NCBI GenBank assembly: GCA_944385475.1
Contig: CALWXJ010000054.1
Span: 1-64,000, forward strand
DNA from: an uncultured Oscillospiraceae bacterium
GTDB taxonomy: Bacteria > Bacillota > Clostridia > Oscillospirales > Oscillospiraceae
Length of the DNA: 64,000 nt
Reading direction: 5' to 3'
A program made the position numbers and the translations under genes. Below the pieces are notes generated by a model. It did no database searches and had not been told where the DNA came from. It saw nothing but the letters and a program-made list of their open reading frames with translations. Every line of letters begins with the position of its first letter. The stretch's first letter is position 1. This document shows, piece after piece, positions 42,406 through 50,921 of this stretch.

Positions 42406-43148
42406 GAAATTTCCTCTTCTCCCCGCGCCCAGTCTAAGGCACCTGACATGATCGTTATGGCCAATTTCGTCTGATAAGCTGACTGGCGCAGCATCGCAGT
42501 TTCCTCTACATTGGAAAGAAAGCCACACTCTACCAACGCCCCAGGCGCTGTGGCATTCGCCATCAGATATACATCGCTTGCCATGGGGCTCGCCTCCTTT
42601 TCCTGGGGAGCGTTCACCACCGCATTTAGGCGGTTTTGAATCCCCTGTGCCAACTCCTGTGCCCCTGCTTCCTGATTCCAGAAAACCTGGGCGCCTCGGG
42701 TCTGGGGAGAGGTAGGCAAACTGTTTTGATGGATGCTCAGCAATATGGCTCCTTCCGTAGCATTTATAAGGTCCACCCGATTATGAAGGTCGGAAACTTT
42801 TCGCTCCCGAATGGTGGCAAGCCCCTCATCACTAAGAGAGTTTTCATCGCTTCGCGTCAATATCGTCTGCTGTCCGGCAAAGTGCATGAGATCGTTAAGG
42901 CGAAGTACAATCGCCAGATTGATGGAACTCTCCACCGTCCCATCCGGAGAAACCGCACCCCCGTCATCCCCCCCGTGGCCGGCGTCAATCACCCATTTGG
43001 GGCCCTCTGGGACATATGTGGTGGCAGCTGCTTCCACACTTTCTGGGCGGTGTCCGAACCAAAGCAATGCGGCAAATGAACTGAAAAAGAGCAAAAACCC
43101 CACGGCACCTGCAACAGCGCATTGTCGCCGTTTCAAAATAATAATCAC
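42402..43148 (-). CDS. cwlD: N-acetylmuramoyl-L-alanine amidase CwlD
   Basis: A 248-aa spore cortex amidase that, with PdaA, makes muramic-delta-lactam. An N-terminal membrane/signal segment (residues about 10-31) precedes an Amidase_3 domain with zinc ligands His 58 (DAGHGG), Glu 73, His in LLSIHQNS, and the catalytic Glu in VECGFLSN. I start it at GTG 43148, 6 bases after AGAGGTG; a TTG at 43157 would abut that site. Promoter boxes of both SigA and SigE type lie upstream. Confidence 0.92.
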   Translation of the reverse strand: MIIILKRRQCAVAGAVGFLLFFSSFAALLWFGHRPESVEAAATTYVPEGPKWVIDAGHGGDDGGAVSPDGTVESSINLAIVLRLNDLMHFAGQQTILTRSDENSLSDEGLATIRERKVSDLHNRVDLINATEGAILLSIHQNSLPTSPQTRGAQVFWNQEAGAQELAQGIQNRLNAVVNAPQEKEASPMASDVYLMANATAPGALVECGFLSNVEETAMLRQSAYQTKLAITIMSGALDWARGEEEIS

Positions 43149-43166
43149 AGGCAACACCTCTTCTCA

Positions 43167-43196
43167 ACCCTATGTTTGTCGGCTTATCCCATATGC
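43167..43196 (-). promoter_or_regulatory. SigE-like promoter for cwlD-radA
   Basis: On the minus strand GCATATG (43196-43190), 15 bp, CATAGGGT (43174-43167). It lies about 20 bases before the GTG start, giving a very short leader like that of spoIIM. cwlD is sporulation-controlled in B. subtilis. Confidence 0.5.
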
Positions 43197-43233
43197 TGAA
43201 AAAAGGTGTACAAATCCCATTTAATCCGCACTC

Positions 43234-43262
43234 ATTATACTGTGTTTCGGGGGTAAATGCAA
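43234..43262 (-). promoter_or_regulatory. SigA-type promoter for cwlD-radA
   Basis: On the minus strand TTGCAT (43262-43257), 17 bp, TATAAT (43239-43234). It would provide vegetative expression of radA through cwlD. Confidence 0.75.
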
Positions 43263-43351
43263 GGGCAGGCTCCCTTTGGGGCGCCGTTGCATAGCATGGC
43301 ATAGGCGCGTTGGCAATGCGCCATTCCTTTTCAAAGGAGGCGGTAATTCCT

Positions 43352-43807
43352 ATGGAAAAACCCAACTTGCCGGCGAATGGCTGTAACGTGGACGAGGGCA
43401 GTCTGCCCTCCTCCTGTGCCTCGCTGGCGTTTCCCTATGTTCCCATGCAATGCGAAAATCCCCTGCGGTACAGCCGCATGGAGGCATTGCAGACCGGCAC
43501 CTTATTCCCCGGATTAGATCTTCCCTTCAAGGAGGCCATCCAGTCCAAGACCAAAATAAAAAACACCGCCCTGGTGGAGTTGATGGCCCTTGATTTTGCA
43601 GTAGATGAACTGGGTCTTTATCTGGTAACCCACGCAGAGGATAAAGAGGCTTTGCAGCTCTATTGGTCCTATATCCGATTGAGTCAGGAGGGCCGCGAAA
43701 AGTATCAAAAGCTCTATGGCCCTTTGACTCAGACAGACCTGACTCCCGAGGAAGGGTTTGCCTGGCTGAAAGACCCGTGGCCCTGGGATTTAGGAGGGAA
43801 TGAGTAA
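43352..43807 (+). CDS. CotJA-CotJB fused spore coat protein
   Basis: A 151-aa protein joining two coat proteins that are separate genes in B. subtilis. Residues about 25-70 match CotJA (AFPYVPMQCENPLRY, MEALQTGTLFPGLDLPF). Residues about 78-150 match CotJB (LVELMALDFAVDELGLYL, YGPLTQTD, KDPWPWDLGG). The junction has no stop and no internal ribosome site. ATG at 43352 follows AAAGGAGG by 11 bases. It shares a TAATG junction with cotJC, its coat partner. Confidence 0.82.
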   Translation: MEKPNLPANGCNVDEGSLPSSCASLAFPYVPMQCENPLRYSRMEALQTGTLFPGLDLPFKEAIQSKTKIKNTALVELMALDFAVDELGLYLVTHAEDKEALQLYWSYIRLSQEGREKYQKLYGPLTQTDLTPEEGFAWLKDPWPWDLGGNE

Positions 43808-44403
43808 TGTTTGTTTACGAAAAAAAGCTGCAATATCCCGTAAAAATTACAACGCCAAATCCCAAATTGGCCGCTTTGATCATCAGCCAGTACGGCGGGC
43901 CGGATGGAGAGCTTGGAGCTTCCTTGCGATATTTAAGCCAGCGTTTTTCCATGCCTTACCCGGAGCTAAAGGGGCTTTTGACTGACATCGGCACAGAAGA
44001 ATTGGGGCATCTGGAAATGATCGGCACCATTGTCCATCAGCTCACCCGCAATCTCACGGATGAACAGATCAAAGAAGCCGGCTTTGCTCCCTACTTTGTG
44101 GACCATACCACCGGCGTCTATCCCACCGCAGCCTCCGGCTCCCCGTGGAATGCGGCAGGGATCGGCGTCAAAGGGGACGTCATTGCAGATCTGACAGAAG
44201 ATCTGGCCGCAGAGCAGAAGGCACGGGTGACTTATGACAACATTCTTCGTCTGAGTGATGATCCGGACGTCAACAACGTCATTAAATTCCTGCGGGCTCG
44301 CGAGATCGTCCATTTCCAGCGCTTTGGCGAGGGCCTGCGTCTGGCAAAGGATAAAATCGGCCAGAAAAATATTTATTATATGAACCCCGCATTTGATAAG
44401 TGA
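43807..44403 (+). CDS. cotJC: Spore coat protein CotJC (manganese catalase family)
   Basis: A 198-aa ferritin-like four-helix protein of the manganese catalase family. Metal ligands are likely the Glu of DGELGASLRYLSQRF, GTEELGHLEMIGT and the later LRAREIVHFQRFGE. It is incorporated in the coat in B. subtilis with CotJA. The start overlaps the fused CotJA-CotJB stop by one base, so expression is coupled. Confidence 0.93.
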   Translation: MFVYEKKLQYPVKITTPNPKLAALIISQYGGPDGELGASLRYLSQRFSMPYPELKGLLTDIGTEELGHLEMIGTIVHQLTRNLTDEQIKEAGFAPYFVDHTTGVYPTAASGSPWNAAGIGVKGDVIADLTEDLAAEQKARVTYDNILRLSDDPDVNNVIKFLRAREIVHFQRFGEGLRLAKDKIGQKNIYYMNPAFDK

Positions 44404-44443
44404 CAGTGTAAACAGTCACTCTTTGTACCCAAAGGACCTTTTT

Positions 44444-44476
44444 AAGGCGGCATGAGCTGGGCTCATGCCGCCTTTT
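44444..44476 (+). terminator. Terminator after cotJC
   Basis: A 14-bp perfect stem AAGGCGGCATGAGC / GCTCATGCCGCCTT with a TGG loop, then TT of the T4 run. It lies between convergent cotJC and yaaA. Confidence 0.87.
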
Positions 44477-44483
44477 GCGCTTA

Positions 44484-45254
44484 TCAGAAATCAAAAGGAC
44501 TCCCCTTCTCTTCCTCCCGAATAAATGTGTAGATCTCAGATGTAGAATCTCTGGGGGAAAATACATATCCCATCCCGCAAAATTCCTGAAGGTCCTCCGG
44601 GCGTTTGGCAGAATGTTCCGCCGCAAAGCGGACCATCTCTCCCCGCGCCATTTTGCAAAAGGTCCCTTTCTCTATGACTTTCCCATTGATTCGCTGGCCG
44701 AATATACAGGTGACCATCTGCAAACCAGAAGGCAGATAGGGTGAAATACACATGCTGTACTCTTTGGAAGCCAGATTCAAAATACAATCCGTCTCTTGAA
44801 AAAGTGCATCCGCCACATCTCTTCCCCAGAATGCATAGAGATTTTCCCCGTTTTTATTTTTCAGTCTTGCTTGCATCTCCAGCCGATATGGCGTCACACC
44901 GTCCAGAGGCCGCAAAATACCATAAAAGCCTGAGAGAATGCGGAGGTGTGCCTGGACATAGGAAAGTTCCGCATCGGTAAAAACCCCCGGAGCCATGTGC
45001 TGATATTGAATCCCCTCATAGCTGAGGATTGCTGGCGTCAATCCTTGCCGCAGATCCATAGACGCGATACGCTGGACATTCAGTTCCAGGATTTTGTCAT
45101 TGCATTTCCAAAGCGACTTTAATTCCTCCGGAGACATTTTCTGCAGGATACCCAAAAGTTCCTCTGTTCGATCCAAAAATATCGGCAGTGCGGCTGCAGG
45201 AAAGCCGTCTGTGTCCACCCGCATTTTTTTAGCCGGTGAGATTATCAAATGCAT
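44484..45254 (-). CDS. yaaA: Peroxide stress protein YaaA family
   Basis: A 256-aa YaaA/DUF328 protein. It starts HLIISPAKKM and shows LSGFYGILRPLDGVTPYRLEM and the FWG motif, and ends EIYTFIRE. E. coli YaaA lowers free iron during peroxide stress and binds DNA through a helix-hairpin-helix-like site. ATG at 45254 is 9 bases from GGGGAG; the TTG two codons earlier is too near. It is third in a murD-yunB-ligA-yaaA run. Confidence 0.92.
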   Translation of the reverse strand: MHLIISPAKKMRVDTDGFPAAALPIFLDRTEELLGILQKMSPEELKSLWKCNDKILELNVQRIASMDLRQGLTPAILSYEGIQYQHMAPGVFTDAELSYVQAHLRILSGFYGILRPLDGVTPYRLEMQARLKNKNGENLYAFWGRDVADALFQETDCILNLASKEYSMCISPYLPSGLQMVTCIFGQRINGKVIEKGTFCKMARGEMVRFAAEHSAKRPEDLQEFCGMGYVFSPRDSTSEIYTFIREEEKGSPFDF

Positions 45255-45269
45255 GTTCAAATGCTCCCC

Positions 45270-47246
45270 TTACTCCAGCATACGGGAGAAGTCTGCCTCT
45301 GTTAAAATCGGAATCTGCAATTCCTGAGCCTTTTTCAGTTTGCTGCCGGCAGCCTCTCCCGCCACCACATAGGTGGTATTTTTGGAGACAGACCCTGCGA
45401 CTTTGCCGCCCCTTGCCTCAATCATGGACTGCGCTGTTTTGCGGTCAAATTGTTCCAGTGTTCCGGTAAGCACAAAGGTCTGCCCGGCAAAACGCTGATC
45501 CACCTGCTGAAGGGTGCTTTTCATGTTGACTCCGGCCTGCCGCAGGCGGCCGATAAGGTCCAGCGCCTGGGGAGAGGTCAGGTAGTCTCGGATACACTTG
45601 GCCGTGACGTCTCCCACATCCGGAATCTGGGTCAGTTCTTCTTCCGTGGCAGACAGCAGTGCGTCCATGGTCTGAAAATGGGCCGACAGGACCTTGGCAG
45701 CCTTTTCTCCCACTTGGCGGATCCCCAGGCCGAACAGCAATTTCCCAAGATCGTTTCCACGGGATTTCTCAATGGCCCGAATCAGGTTTTCTGCTGACTT
45801 TTCTCCCATGCGGTCCAGTTTTGCCACATCCTCCGCCTTCAGGGCGTAAAGATCCGCTGCGTTGGAAATGAGTTTTTTGTCAATCAGCTGCTGGATCACC
45901 GCAGGTCCGCAGCCATCGATATCCATCGCGTCCCGGCTGGCGAAATGCGTGATATTCCGCAGCAGCTGGGCCGGGCACTCCGCACCGGTGCAGCGGATCG
46001 CCGCGCCGTCTTCATCCCGCTGGACCGGCGCGCCACAGACAGGGCAATTCTGTGGGAAGAGATAAGGGGAAGTCCCCTCCGGGCGCTTGGAGAAATCCAC
46101 CTCCACGATCTCCGGGATGATCTCCCCTGCCTTCTGCACAAGGACGGTATCCCCGATCCGGATGTCTTTTTCCGTAATATAGTCCTGGTTGTGAAGCGTG
46201 GCATTGGTAACGGTGGTTCCCGCCAGACGGACAGGCGTCAGCACCGCCTTCGGGGTCAAAACGCCGGTACGCCCCACCTGCACCACGATATCCAGCACCT
46301 GGGCGCTTTTACGCTCCGGGGGATATTTGAATGCCACCGCCCACTTGGGGAATTTGGCGGTGGAGCCCAGCACCGTCCGGTCAGAGAGGTTGTCCACTTT
46401 TACCACTGCGCCGTCGATGTCAAAGGGATACTCCTCCCGGTGTTCATTGATCCAGGCGATTTCCTTCTGGACATCTCCGGTTTTTTCCATCACTTTGTGG
46501 GGAATCACCCGGAAGCGCTGAGAGGCCATATAGTCCAGCGTCTCGGAATGAGTGGCGAAGGTCTTCCCGTCTGATAGCTGAAGGTTGAAGACTTGGATGT
46601 CCAATCTCCTCTGGGCACAGATCTTAGGATCTAACTGCCGCAGAGAACCAGCGGCGGCGTTCCTGGGATTTGCCAGGGGAGGCTGCCCCTGAACCTCCCG
46701 TTCATCATTGATCTGCTGAAAAACCGCCCGGGACATATATACCTCCCCCCGGACAATCAGCCGGGGCAGTTTGTCCGGCAAAGTCATAGGGATGGAGCGG
46801 ATGGTCCGCAGATTTTCCGTTACATCTTCACCCACACGGCCATCTCCCCGGGTAGCCCCCCGGACAAATACCCCATTTCTGTATTCCAGAGCCACAGACA
46901 GCCCATCTACCTTGGGCTCTACAGAATAAGCGACCCCATGGGGCAGAGCCTGCTCCATACGTTGGCAGAACTCCGCCACTTCCTCCCCGTCAAACACATC
47001 CTGCAAACTCTCCAGGGGCACCTCATGGGCATAGGGTGTAAAGCCCTCCAGGATCCGCCCCCCCACCCGTTGGGTGGGGGAATCCGGGGTGATCTCCTCC
47101 GGGTGGGCGGCTTCCAAGTCCTCCAGCTGCCGAAGCAGCCGGTCATATTCATAGTCCGGGATCACCGGAGCATCCATCACATAGTAGAGATATCCCTGCT
47201 CATTGAGATAATCCCGCAGTTTTTTCATTTCCTCACGGTAATCCAT
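45270..47246 (-). CDS. ligA: NAD-dependent DNA ligase
   Basis: A 658-aa LigA sealing Okazaki-fragment nicks. The Ia domain tyrosines (YYVMDAPVIPDYEYD) bind NAD, the adenylated Lys is 112 in EPKVDG, and the OB domain is followed by a four-Cys zinc finger (CPVCG ... C ... C). Four helix-hairpin-helix units and a C-terminal BRCT domain (about 580-658) complete it. ATG follows AGGAGG. It starts 12 bp after yunB, so this essential gene is read from upstream promoters. Confidence 0.97.
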   Translation of the reverse strand: MDYREEMKKLRDYLNEQGYLYYVMDAPVIPDYEYDRLLRQLEDLEAAHPEEITPDSPTQRVGGRILEGFTPYAHEVPLESLQDVFDGEEVAEFCQRMEQALPHGVAYSVEPKVDGLSVALEYRNGVFVRGATRGDGRVGEDVTENLRTIRSIPMTLPDKLPRLIVRGEVYMSRAVFQQINDEREVQGQPPLANPRNAAAGSLRQLDPKICAQRRLDIQVFNLQLSDGKTFATHSETLDYMASQRFRVIPHKVMEKTGDVQKEIAWINEHREEYPFDIDGAVVKVDNLSDRTVLGSTAKFPKWAVAFKYPPERKSAQVLDIVVQVGRTGVLTPKAVLTPVRLAGTTVTNATLHNQDYITEKDIRIGDTVLVQKAGEIIPEIVEVDFSKRPEGTSPYLFPQNCPVCGAPVQRDEDGAAIRCTGAECPAQLLRNITHFASRDAMDIDGCGPAVIQQLIDKKLISNAADLYALKAEDVAKLDRMGEKSAENLIRAIEKSRGNDLGKLLFGLGIRQVGEKAAKVLSAHFQTMDALLSATEEELTQIPDVGDVTAKCIRDYLTSPQALDLIGRLRQAGVNMKSTLQQVDQRFAGQTFVLTGTLEQFDRKTAQSMIEARGGKVAGSVSKNTTYVVAGEAAGSKLKKAQELQIPILTEADFSRMLE

Positions 47247-47258
47247 GTTTGCCTCCTG

Positions 47259-47963
47259 TTAACTGTTGTTGAGAATGTAGTCTTTGGCGTCTTCCAGGTA
47301 GGTGTCCTCTGGGGTGTTGAAATACGTATAGGTGTCCGGTACCGCCCCTACAATGACGGTCTCCGCCACAGTGATGGCATTGGAGACCTTGGTGGCGGTG
47401 GTAAATCCCGGCAAAAGAATGCTGACAGACACGTCGATATTCAAAATAATACGGTGCTTTGTCTGGTTGATTCCTGCTGACTCGAATTCATTTTCAAACC
47501 GCGCTGTGGAGGTTCCCACAGACTCCATCTTCACAGAGATCCGGGGACCGCGGCCAGATAGCAGCGGCGTCCCCGTCAGGCTGCCGATGGGAATGGAGAG
47601 TTCTTTGGCAGAGACCTGGCCAATACGGGTCAGGATCAGATTCAGGATCTTTGTCTGCAAATGATTGAAAGCCGCCATATTGCTGCGGACCATCGTCACC
47701 TGGCCGTTGTTGTCCTTTTCATAGCTCACCAGCTCATCATAGCGGATCTCCCCGCTTTCAATCGCCTCTGTAACAGCGGTATACACGATTTGATTGACGG
47801 TATTGGAAACCCGGGTAACGGCCAACTGACTTAAAAGCGGGCGCAGCTGGGCCATAGCATACAAGAACAAAGCCAATATCAGCGCCATCAACAAAAACAG
47901 CGCCGCACGTCCTGCCGTTCTACGGTTCCAGCGGCGGGTATAATACAGAAGTCTCGGGCCCAT
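47259..47963 (-). CDS. yunB: Sporulation protein YunB
   Basis: A 234-aa YunB. A basic N-terminus and one membrane helix (residues about 20-43) are followed by the family core, including VSNTVNQIVYTAVTEAI, IPIGSLTGTPLLSGRGP and KHRIILNIDVSVSILLPG. In B. subtilis it is SigE-dependent and needed for full spore formation; the molecular role is unknown. GGAGGAGGGAGG precedes the ATG, and a SigE-like -10 box (CATAGGAT) lies just upstream. Confidence 0.92.
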   Translation of the reverse strand: MGPRLLYYTRRWNRRTAGRAALFLLMALILALFLYAMAQLRPLLSQLAVTRVSNTVNQIVYTAVTEAIESGEIRYDELVSYEKDNNGQVTMVRSNMAAFNHLQTKILNLILTRIGQVSAKELSIPIGSLTGTPLLSGRGPRISVKMESVGTSTARFENEFESAGINQTKHRIILNIDVSVSILLPGFTTATKVSNAITVAETVIVGAVPDTYTYFNTPEDTYLEDAKDYILNNS

Positions 47964-47983
47964 TTTGCCTCCCTCCTCCCGTC

Positions 47984-48013
47984 ATCCTATGCAGAAGGAG
48001 CTTGGGCCTATTT
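47984..48013 (-). promoter_or_regulatory. SigE-like promoter for yunB-ligA-yaaA
   Basis: On the minus strand AAATAGG (48013-48007), 15 bp, CATAGGAT (47991-47984). The -10 is identical to that of spoIIM; the -35 is weak (4 of 7). Confidence 0.45.
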
Positions 48014-48022
48014 CTTCAAACC

Positions 48023-49399
48023 TCAAGGCAGGGCATTGACAATTTTTTTAAAGGTATCTCCCCGTTCCATAAAATTGGAGAAGCGGTCAAACGAGGTGCT
48101 GGCAGGAGATAAAATCACCACATCACCCGGCCGTGCCCAGGTATCTGCCAGATTTACCGCCTGCTGATAATCCTCCACCTCACAAATCGGAATCCCAGCA
48201 TAGTTGGGAGCTCTTTCCACAGACTCCCGGATTACCCGGGAAGTGGCTCCGCAGAGAATCAAGCCCTTTACATGGTCGTTGATAACTGGGCCCAATGCAT
48301 CGTAGGAGATCCCCTTATCCTTTCCTCCAGCAATCAAAATCACCTTTTCCGGGAAAGAGCGCAGGCCGGCAATGGTGCGGCTTGGGCTGGATGCGATGGA
48401 GTCATTATACCAACGCACTTTCTTGCGCTCCCGGATCAGTTCGATCCGATGCTCCACGCCAGAGAATGTACGGGCAAAACTGCGGATCTGATCATCTGAT
48501 ACCAAACCGTCAACCGCGGCAATGGCTGCAAGATAATTTTCCACATTGTGATCTCCCGGCAGCTGGATGTCCGCAACATCCATCACCTTTCGCTCCTCTC
48601 CGTCCCGGCGGGCGATCACCGCCCCGTCCCGAAGGAAGACCCCGTCTTCCACGGCATGTTTCCTGGAAAAGAGCCGGACATGCCCCGCTGCCCGGAGCGA
48701 CTGGGATAAAGTCACATCATTATCCGCATTAAAAATCGCAATATCTTGCTTTTTTTGATGTGTAAAGATATTTTCCTTTGCGGAAATATACTCTTGATAA
48801 TCCTTATGCACATCCAAATGGTTAGGGCTGATATTAGTCACGATGGCCAGGTGCGGGCTTTTTTTCATGGTCATCAGCTGAAAAGAGCTCAGCTCCAGCA
48901 CCGCTACATCATCAGCGGAGATACTGTCTGCCTCCACCAGCAGAGGGCGGCCGATATTTCCTCCCACGTGTACCCGTTTTCCCGATGCCTGCAAAAGGCC
49001 TGCGAGAATCGTAGTGGTAGTGGTCTTCCCATCGCTGCCAGTCACTCCCCAAATGGGGCAGGGGCAAACTTCAAAAAATACCTCCATCTCAGAAGTGAGG
49101 ACGCTGCCCCGGTCTACAGCCGCTTTTAACTCCGGAAGATCCGGCCGCATGCCCGGCGTGCGAAAAATGACATCCTCATCGAGATGAGAAAGATATGCTT
49201 CCCCCAGCTGAAGACGGCAGCCACGCGCTTCTAAGTGATCGGCCAATTCCCCGATTTTTTCCCGCTCCTTTTTATCACAGGCTGTCACTGCCACGCCGTG
49301 GTCCAGCAGAGCTTCGATCAAAGGACGGTTGCTGATCCCGATTCCTATGACAGCCACGCGCTTTCCGGACAGGGAAGCCATATAGGATGCAAAACTCAA
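48023..49399 (-). CDS. murD: UDP-N-acetylmuramoylalanine--D-glutamate ligase
   Basis: A 458-aa Mur ligase adding D-Glu in cytoplasmic peptidoglycan synthesis. The ATP loop is TGSDGKTTTTT, central motifs include NISPNHLDVH and GDHNVENYLAAIAA, and the C-terminal block reads LIAGGKDKG. It starts at TTG with GGAG 8 bases upstream. It stands outside the usual division/cell-wall cluster, at the head of the yunB-ligA-yaaA run with no terminator between. Confidence 0.95.
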   Translation of the reverse strand: MSFASYMASLSGKRVAVIGIGISNRPLIEALLDHGVAVTACDKKEREKIGELADHLEARGCRLQLGEAYLSHLDEDVIFRTPGMRPDLPELKAAVDRGSVLTSEMEVFFEVCPCPIWGVTGSDGKTTTTTILAGLLQASGKRVHVGGNIGRPLLVEADSISADDVAVLELSSFQLMTMKKSPHLAIVTNISPNHLDVHKDYQEYISAKENIFTHQKKQDIAIFNADNDVTLSQSLRAAGHVRLFSRKHAVEDGVFLRDGAVIARRDGEERKVMDVADIQLPGDHNVENYLAAIAAVDGLVSDDQIRSFARTFSGVEHRIELIRERKKVRWYNDSIASSPSRTIAGLRSFPEKVILIAGGKDKGISYDALGPVINDHVKGLILCGATSRVIRESVERAPNYAGIPICEVEDYQQAVNLADTWARPGDVVILSPASTSFDRFSNFMERGDTFKKIVNALP

Positions 49400-49482
49400 A
49401 ATAATCTCTCCTCATTTGCCCACAGGGCAGACGTGCTGGCGGCTGATCCCATGCCGATGGGGTCACGGCGCTCTTACAAGGA

Positions 49483-49511
49483 ATTATACCGTAAATCCAG
49501 GGAAAATACAA
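49483..49511 (-). promoter_or_regulatory. SigA-type promoter for murD-yunB-ligA-yaaA
   Basis: On the minus strand TTGTAT (49511-49506), 17 bp, TATAAT (49488-49483). Leader of about 75 nt before the TTG start. Confidence 0.78.
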
Positions 49512-49647
49512 CGCAAAGGGTAAAATCTCCCGGCTCAAATCCCATGCCGGGCCCCGCATATTTGCCTTCCCGTATCTCGCCACAGACGCAGGTGTTTGCC
49601 GGAACTTTCAAAAGGGCAGGACAAAAAAAGGAAGTCCTTTGGATCCG

Positions 49648-49676
49648 TTGACATTTTTCTCCCTATCGGGTACAAT
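49648..49676 (+). promoter_or_regulatory. SigA-type promoter for rnpB
   Basis: TTGACA at 49648-49653, 17 bp, TACAAT at 49671-49676. The predicted start (about 49683) coincides with the 5' end of the RNase P RNA. Confidence 0.88.
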
Positions 49677-49683
49677 AAGACCC

Positions 49684-50036
49684 GCGAGGAAAACAGGCAG
49701 TCGCGTGGACAGGCCGAAAGGCCGTTCATGAGGAAAGTCCGGGCTCCATAGGGCAAGGATAACGGGTAACACCCGCCGAAGGCGACTTCAGGAAAAGTGC
49801 AACAGAGAGATACCGCCGCCCCAGGGTCTCTGGAGCGGTAAGGGTGGAAAGGTGCGGTAAGAGCGCACCCGATGGCTCGAAAGTGTCCATCGCTGTAAAC
49901 TCTATCCGGAGCAACACCGTGAGTGGAAGCAACAGGCTGGCCCGGCCGCTTCTCAGAGGTGGCTTGAGCGTATCGGCGACGGTACGTCGAGATAGATGAC
50001 TGCCAAATACAGAACCCGGCTTACAGTTTTGCTCGC
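49684..50036 (+). ncRNA. rnpB: RNase P RNA, bacterial class A
   Basis: The catalytic RNA that matures tRNA 5' ends. Recognisable conserved blocks: GAGGAAAGTCCGGGCTCC (P4/CRI), GGTAACACCCGCCG, AAAGTGCAACAGAGAGATA, GGGTGGAAAGGTGCGGTAAG and the 3' GAACCCGGCTTACAG that feeds P4 and tRNA CCA binding. The ends pair as P1 (GCGAGGAAAAC with GTTTTGCTCGC, one mismatch). Length of about 353 nt and a 5' end right after its own promoter fit. Confidence 0.96.
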
Positions 50037-50045
50037 AAAAGACAT

Positions 50046-50081
50046 GGCTCCATCTGCGTAATTCGCAGATGGAGCCTTTTT
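50046..50081 (+). terminator. Terminator of rnpB
   Basis: A 13-bp perfect stem GGCTCCATCTGCG / CGCAGATGGAGCC, loop TAATT, then T5. Confidence 0.93.
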
Positions 50082-50095
50082 CTAAGGGCATATCA

Positions 50096-50134
50096 TCAAA
50101 ACAGGGAGCCCGGAATTCTCCGGGCTCCCTGTTT
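50096..50134 (-). terminator. Terminator of the trmK-nif3-yebC operon
   Basis: A 16-bp stem (AAACAGGGAGCCCGGA and its complement) with a 4-base loop; the T-run is on the minus strand, facing rnpB. Confidence 0.88.
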
Positions 50135-50181
50135 CCTGTTGGCACAGACCTTTTCAAAATACCCGAAAGGCCTTCATCAAA

Positions 50182-50916
50182 TCACGCGTTGTCCCAGTTG
50201 TGCCAAACGTTCTGCACGTCGTCGCTGTCCTCCAGCATATCAATGAGCTTTTGCATATTTTTCAGGTCACCCTCTGCTGTAAGGGTAATGTAGTTTTGGG
50301 GAACCATTTCGATATCAGCATTGACAAATGTATAGCCCTTGCTCTCCAGTGCCTTCACTACATCATTAAAAGTGTCGGGATCTGTAGTGATCTCCAGGGC
50401 ACCATCATCTGCGCCAAAATCCTCGGCGCCGGCATCCAGTGCGTCCATCATAACGGTGTCTTCATCCAGCTCCCCTTCGGAGTTATCAATAATAATGACG
50501 CCCTTACGATCAAAGGACCAGCTGACACAGCCTTGTGCACCCAGGTTGCCATTGCACTTGTCAAAAGCATGGCGCACCTCCGGAGCAGTCCGCTGACGGT
50601 TATCTGTCAAAGCGTCCACAATCACAGCCACACCGCCGGGCCCATAGCCCTCATAAGTGACAGACTCAAAATTTTCCGTATTGCCGGCACCCAACGCTTT
50701 ATCAATGGTACGCTTGATATTATCGTTGGGCATATTCACCGCCTTGGCCTTTGCGATAACAGTGGCCAAACGGGAGTTATTATTAGGGTCTCCGGAACCG
50801 CCTTCTTTCACCGCCACAATGATTTCACGGGCGATCTTTGTAAAAGCGGCAGAGCGCTTGGCGTCAGCGGCGCCTTTTGTTTTTTGAATATTATGCCATT
50901 TAGAATGTCCGGACAT
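50182..50916 (-). CDS. YebC/PmpR family transcription/translation factor
   Basis: A 244-aa YebC (TACO1) protein. It begins SGHSKWHNIQKTKGAADAKR and contains YEGYGPGGVAVIVDALTDNRQRT. Members have been described as DNA-binding regulators, and more recently as factors helping ribosomes through proline stretches. It is last in an operon with trmK and a Nif3-like gene, 5 bp after the latter. Confidence 0.93.
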   Translation of the reverse strand: MSGHSKWHNIQKTKGAADAKRSAAFTKIAREIIVAVKEGGSGDPNNNSRLATVIAKAKAVNMPNDNIKRTIDKALGAGNTENFESVTYEGYGPGGVAVIVDALTDNRQRTAPEVRHAFDKCNGNLGAQGCVSWSFDRKGVIIIDNSEGELDEDTVMMDALDAGAEDFGADDGALEITTDPDTFNDVVKALESKGYTFVNADIEMVPQNYITLTAEGDLKNMQKLIDMLEDSDDVQNVWHNWDNA

Positions 50917-50921
50917 GACGA

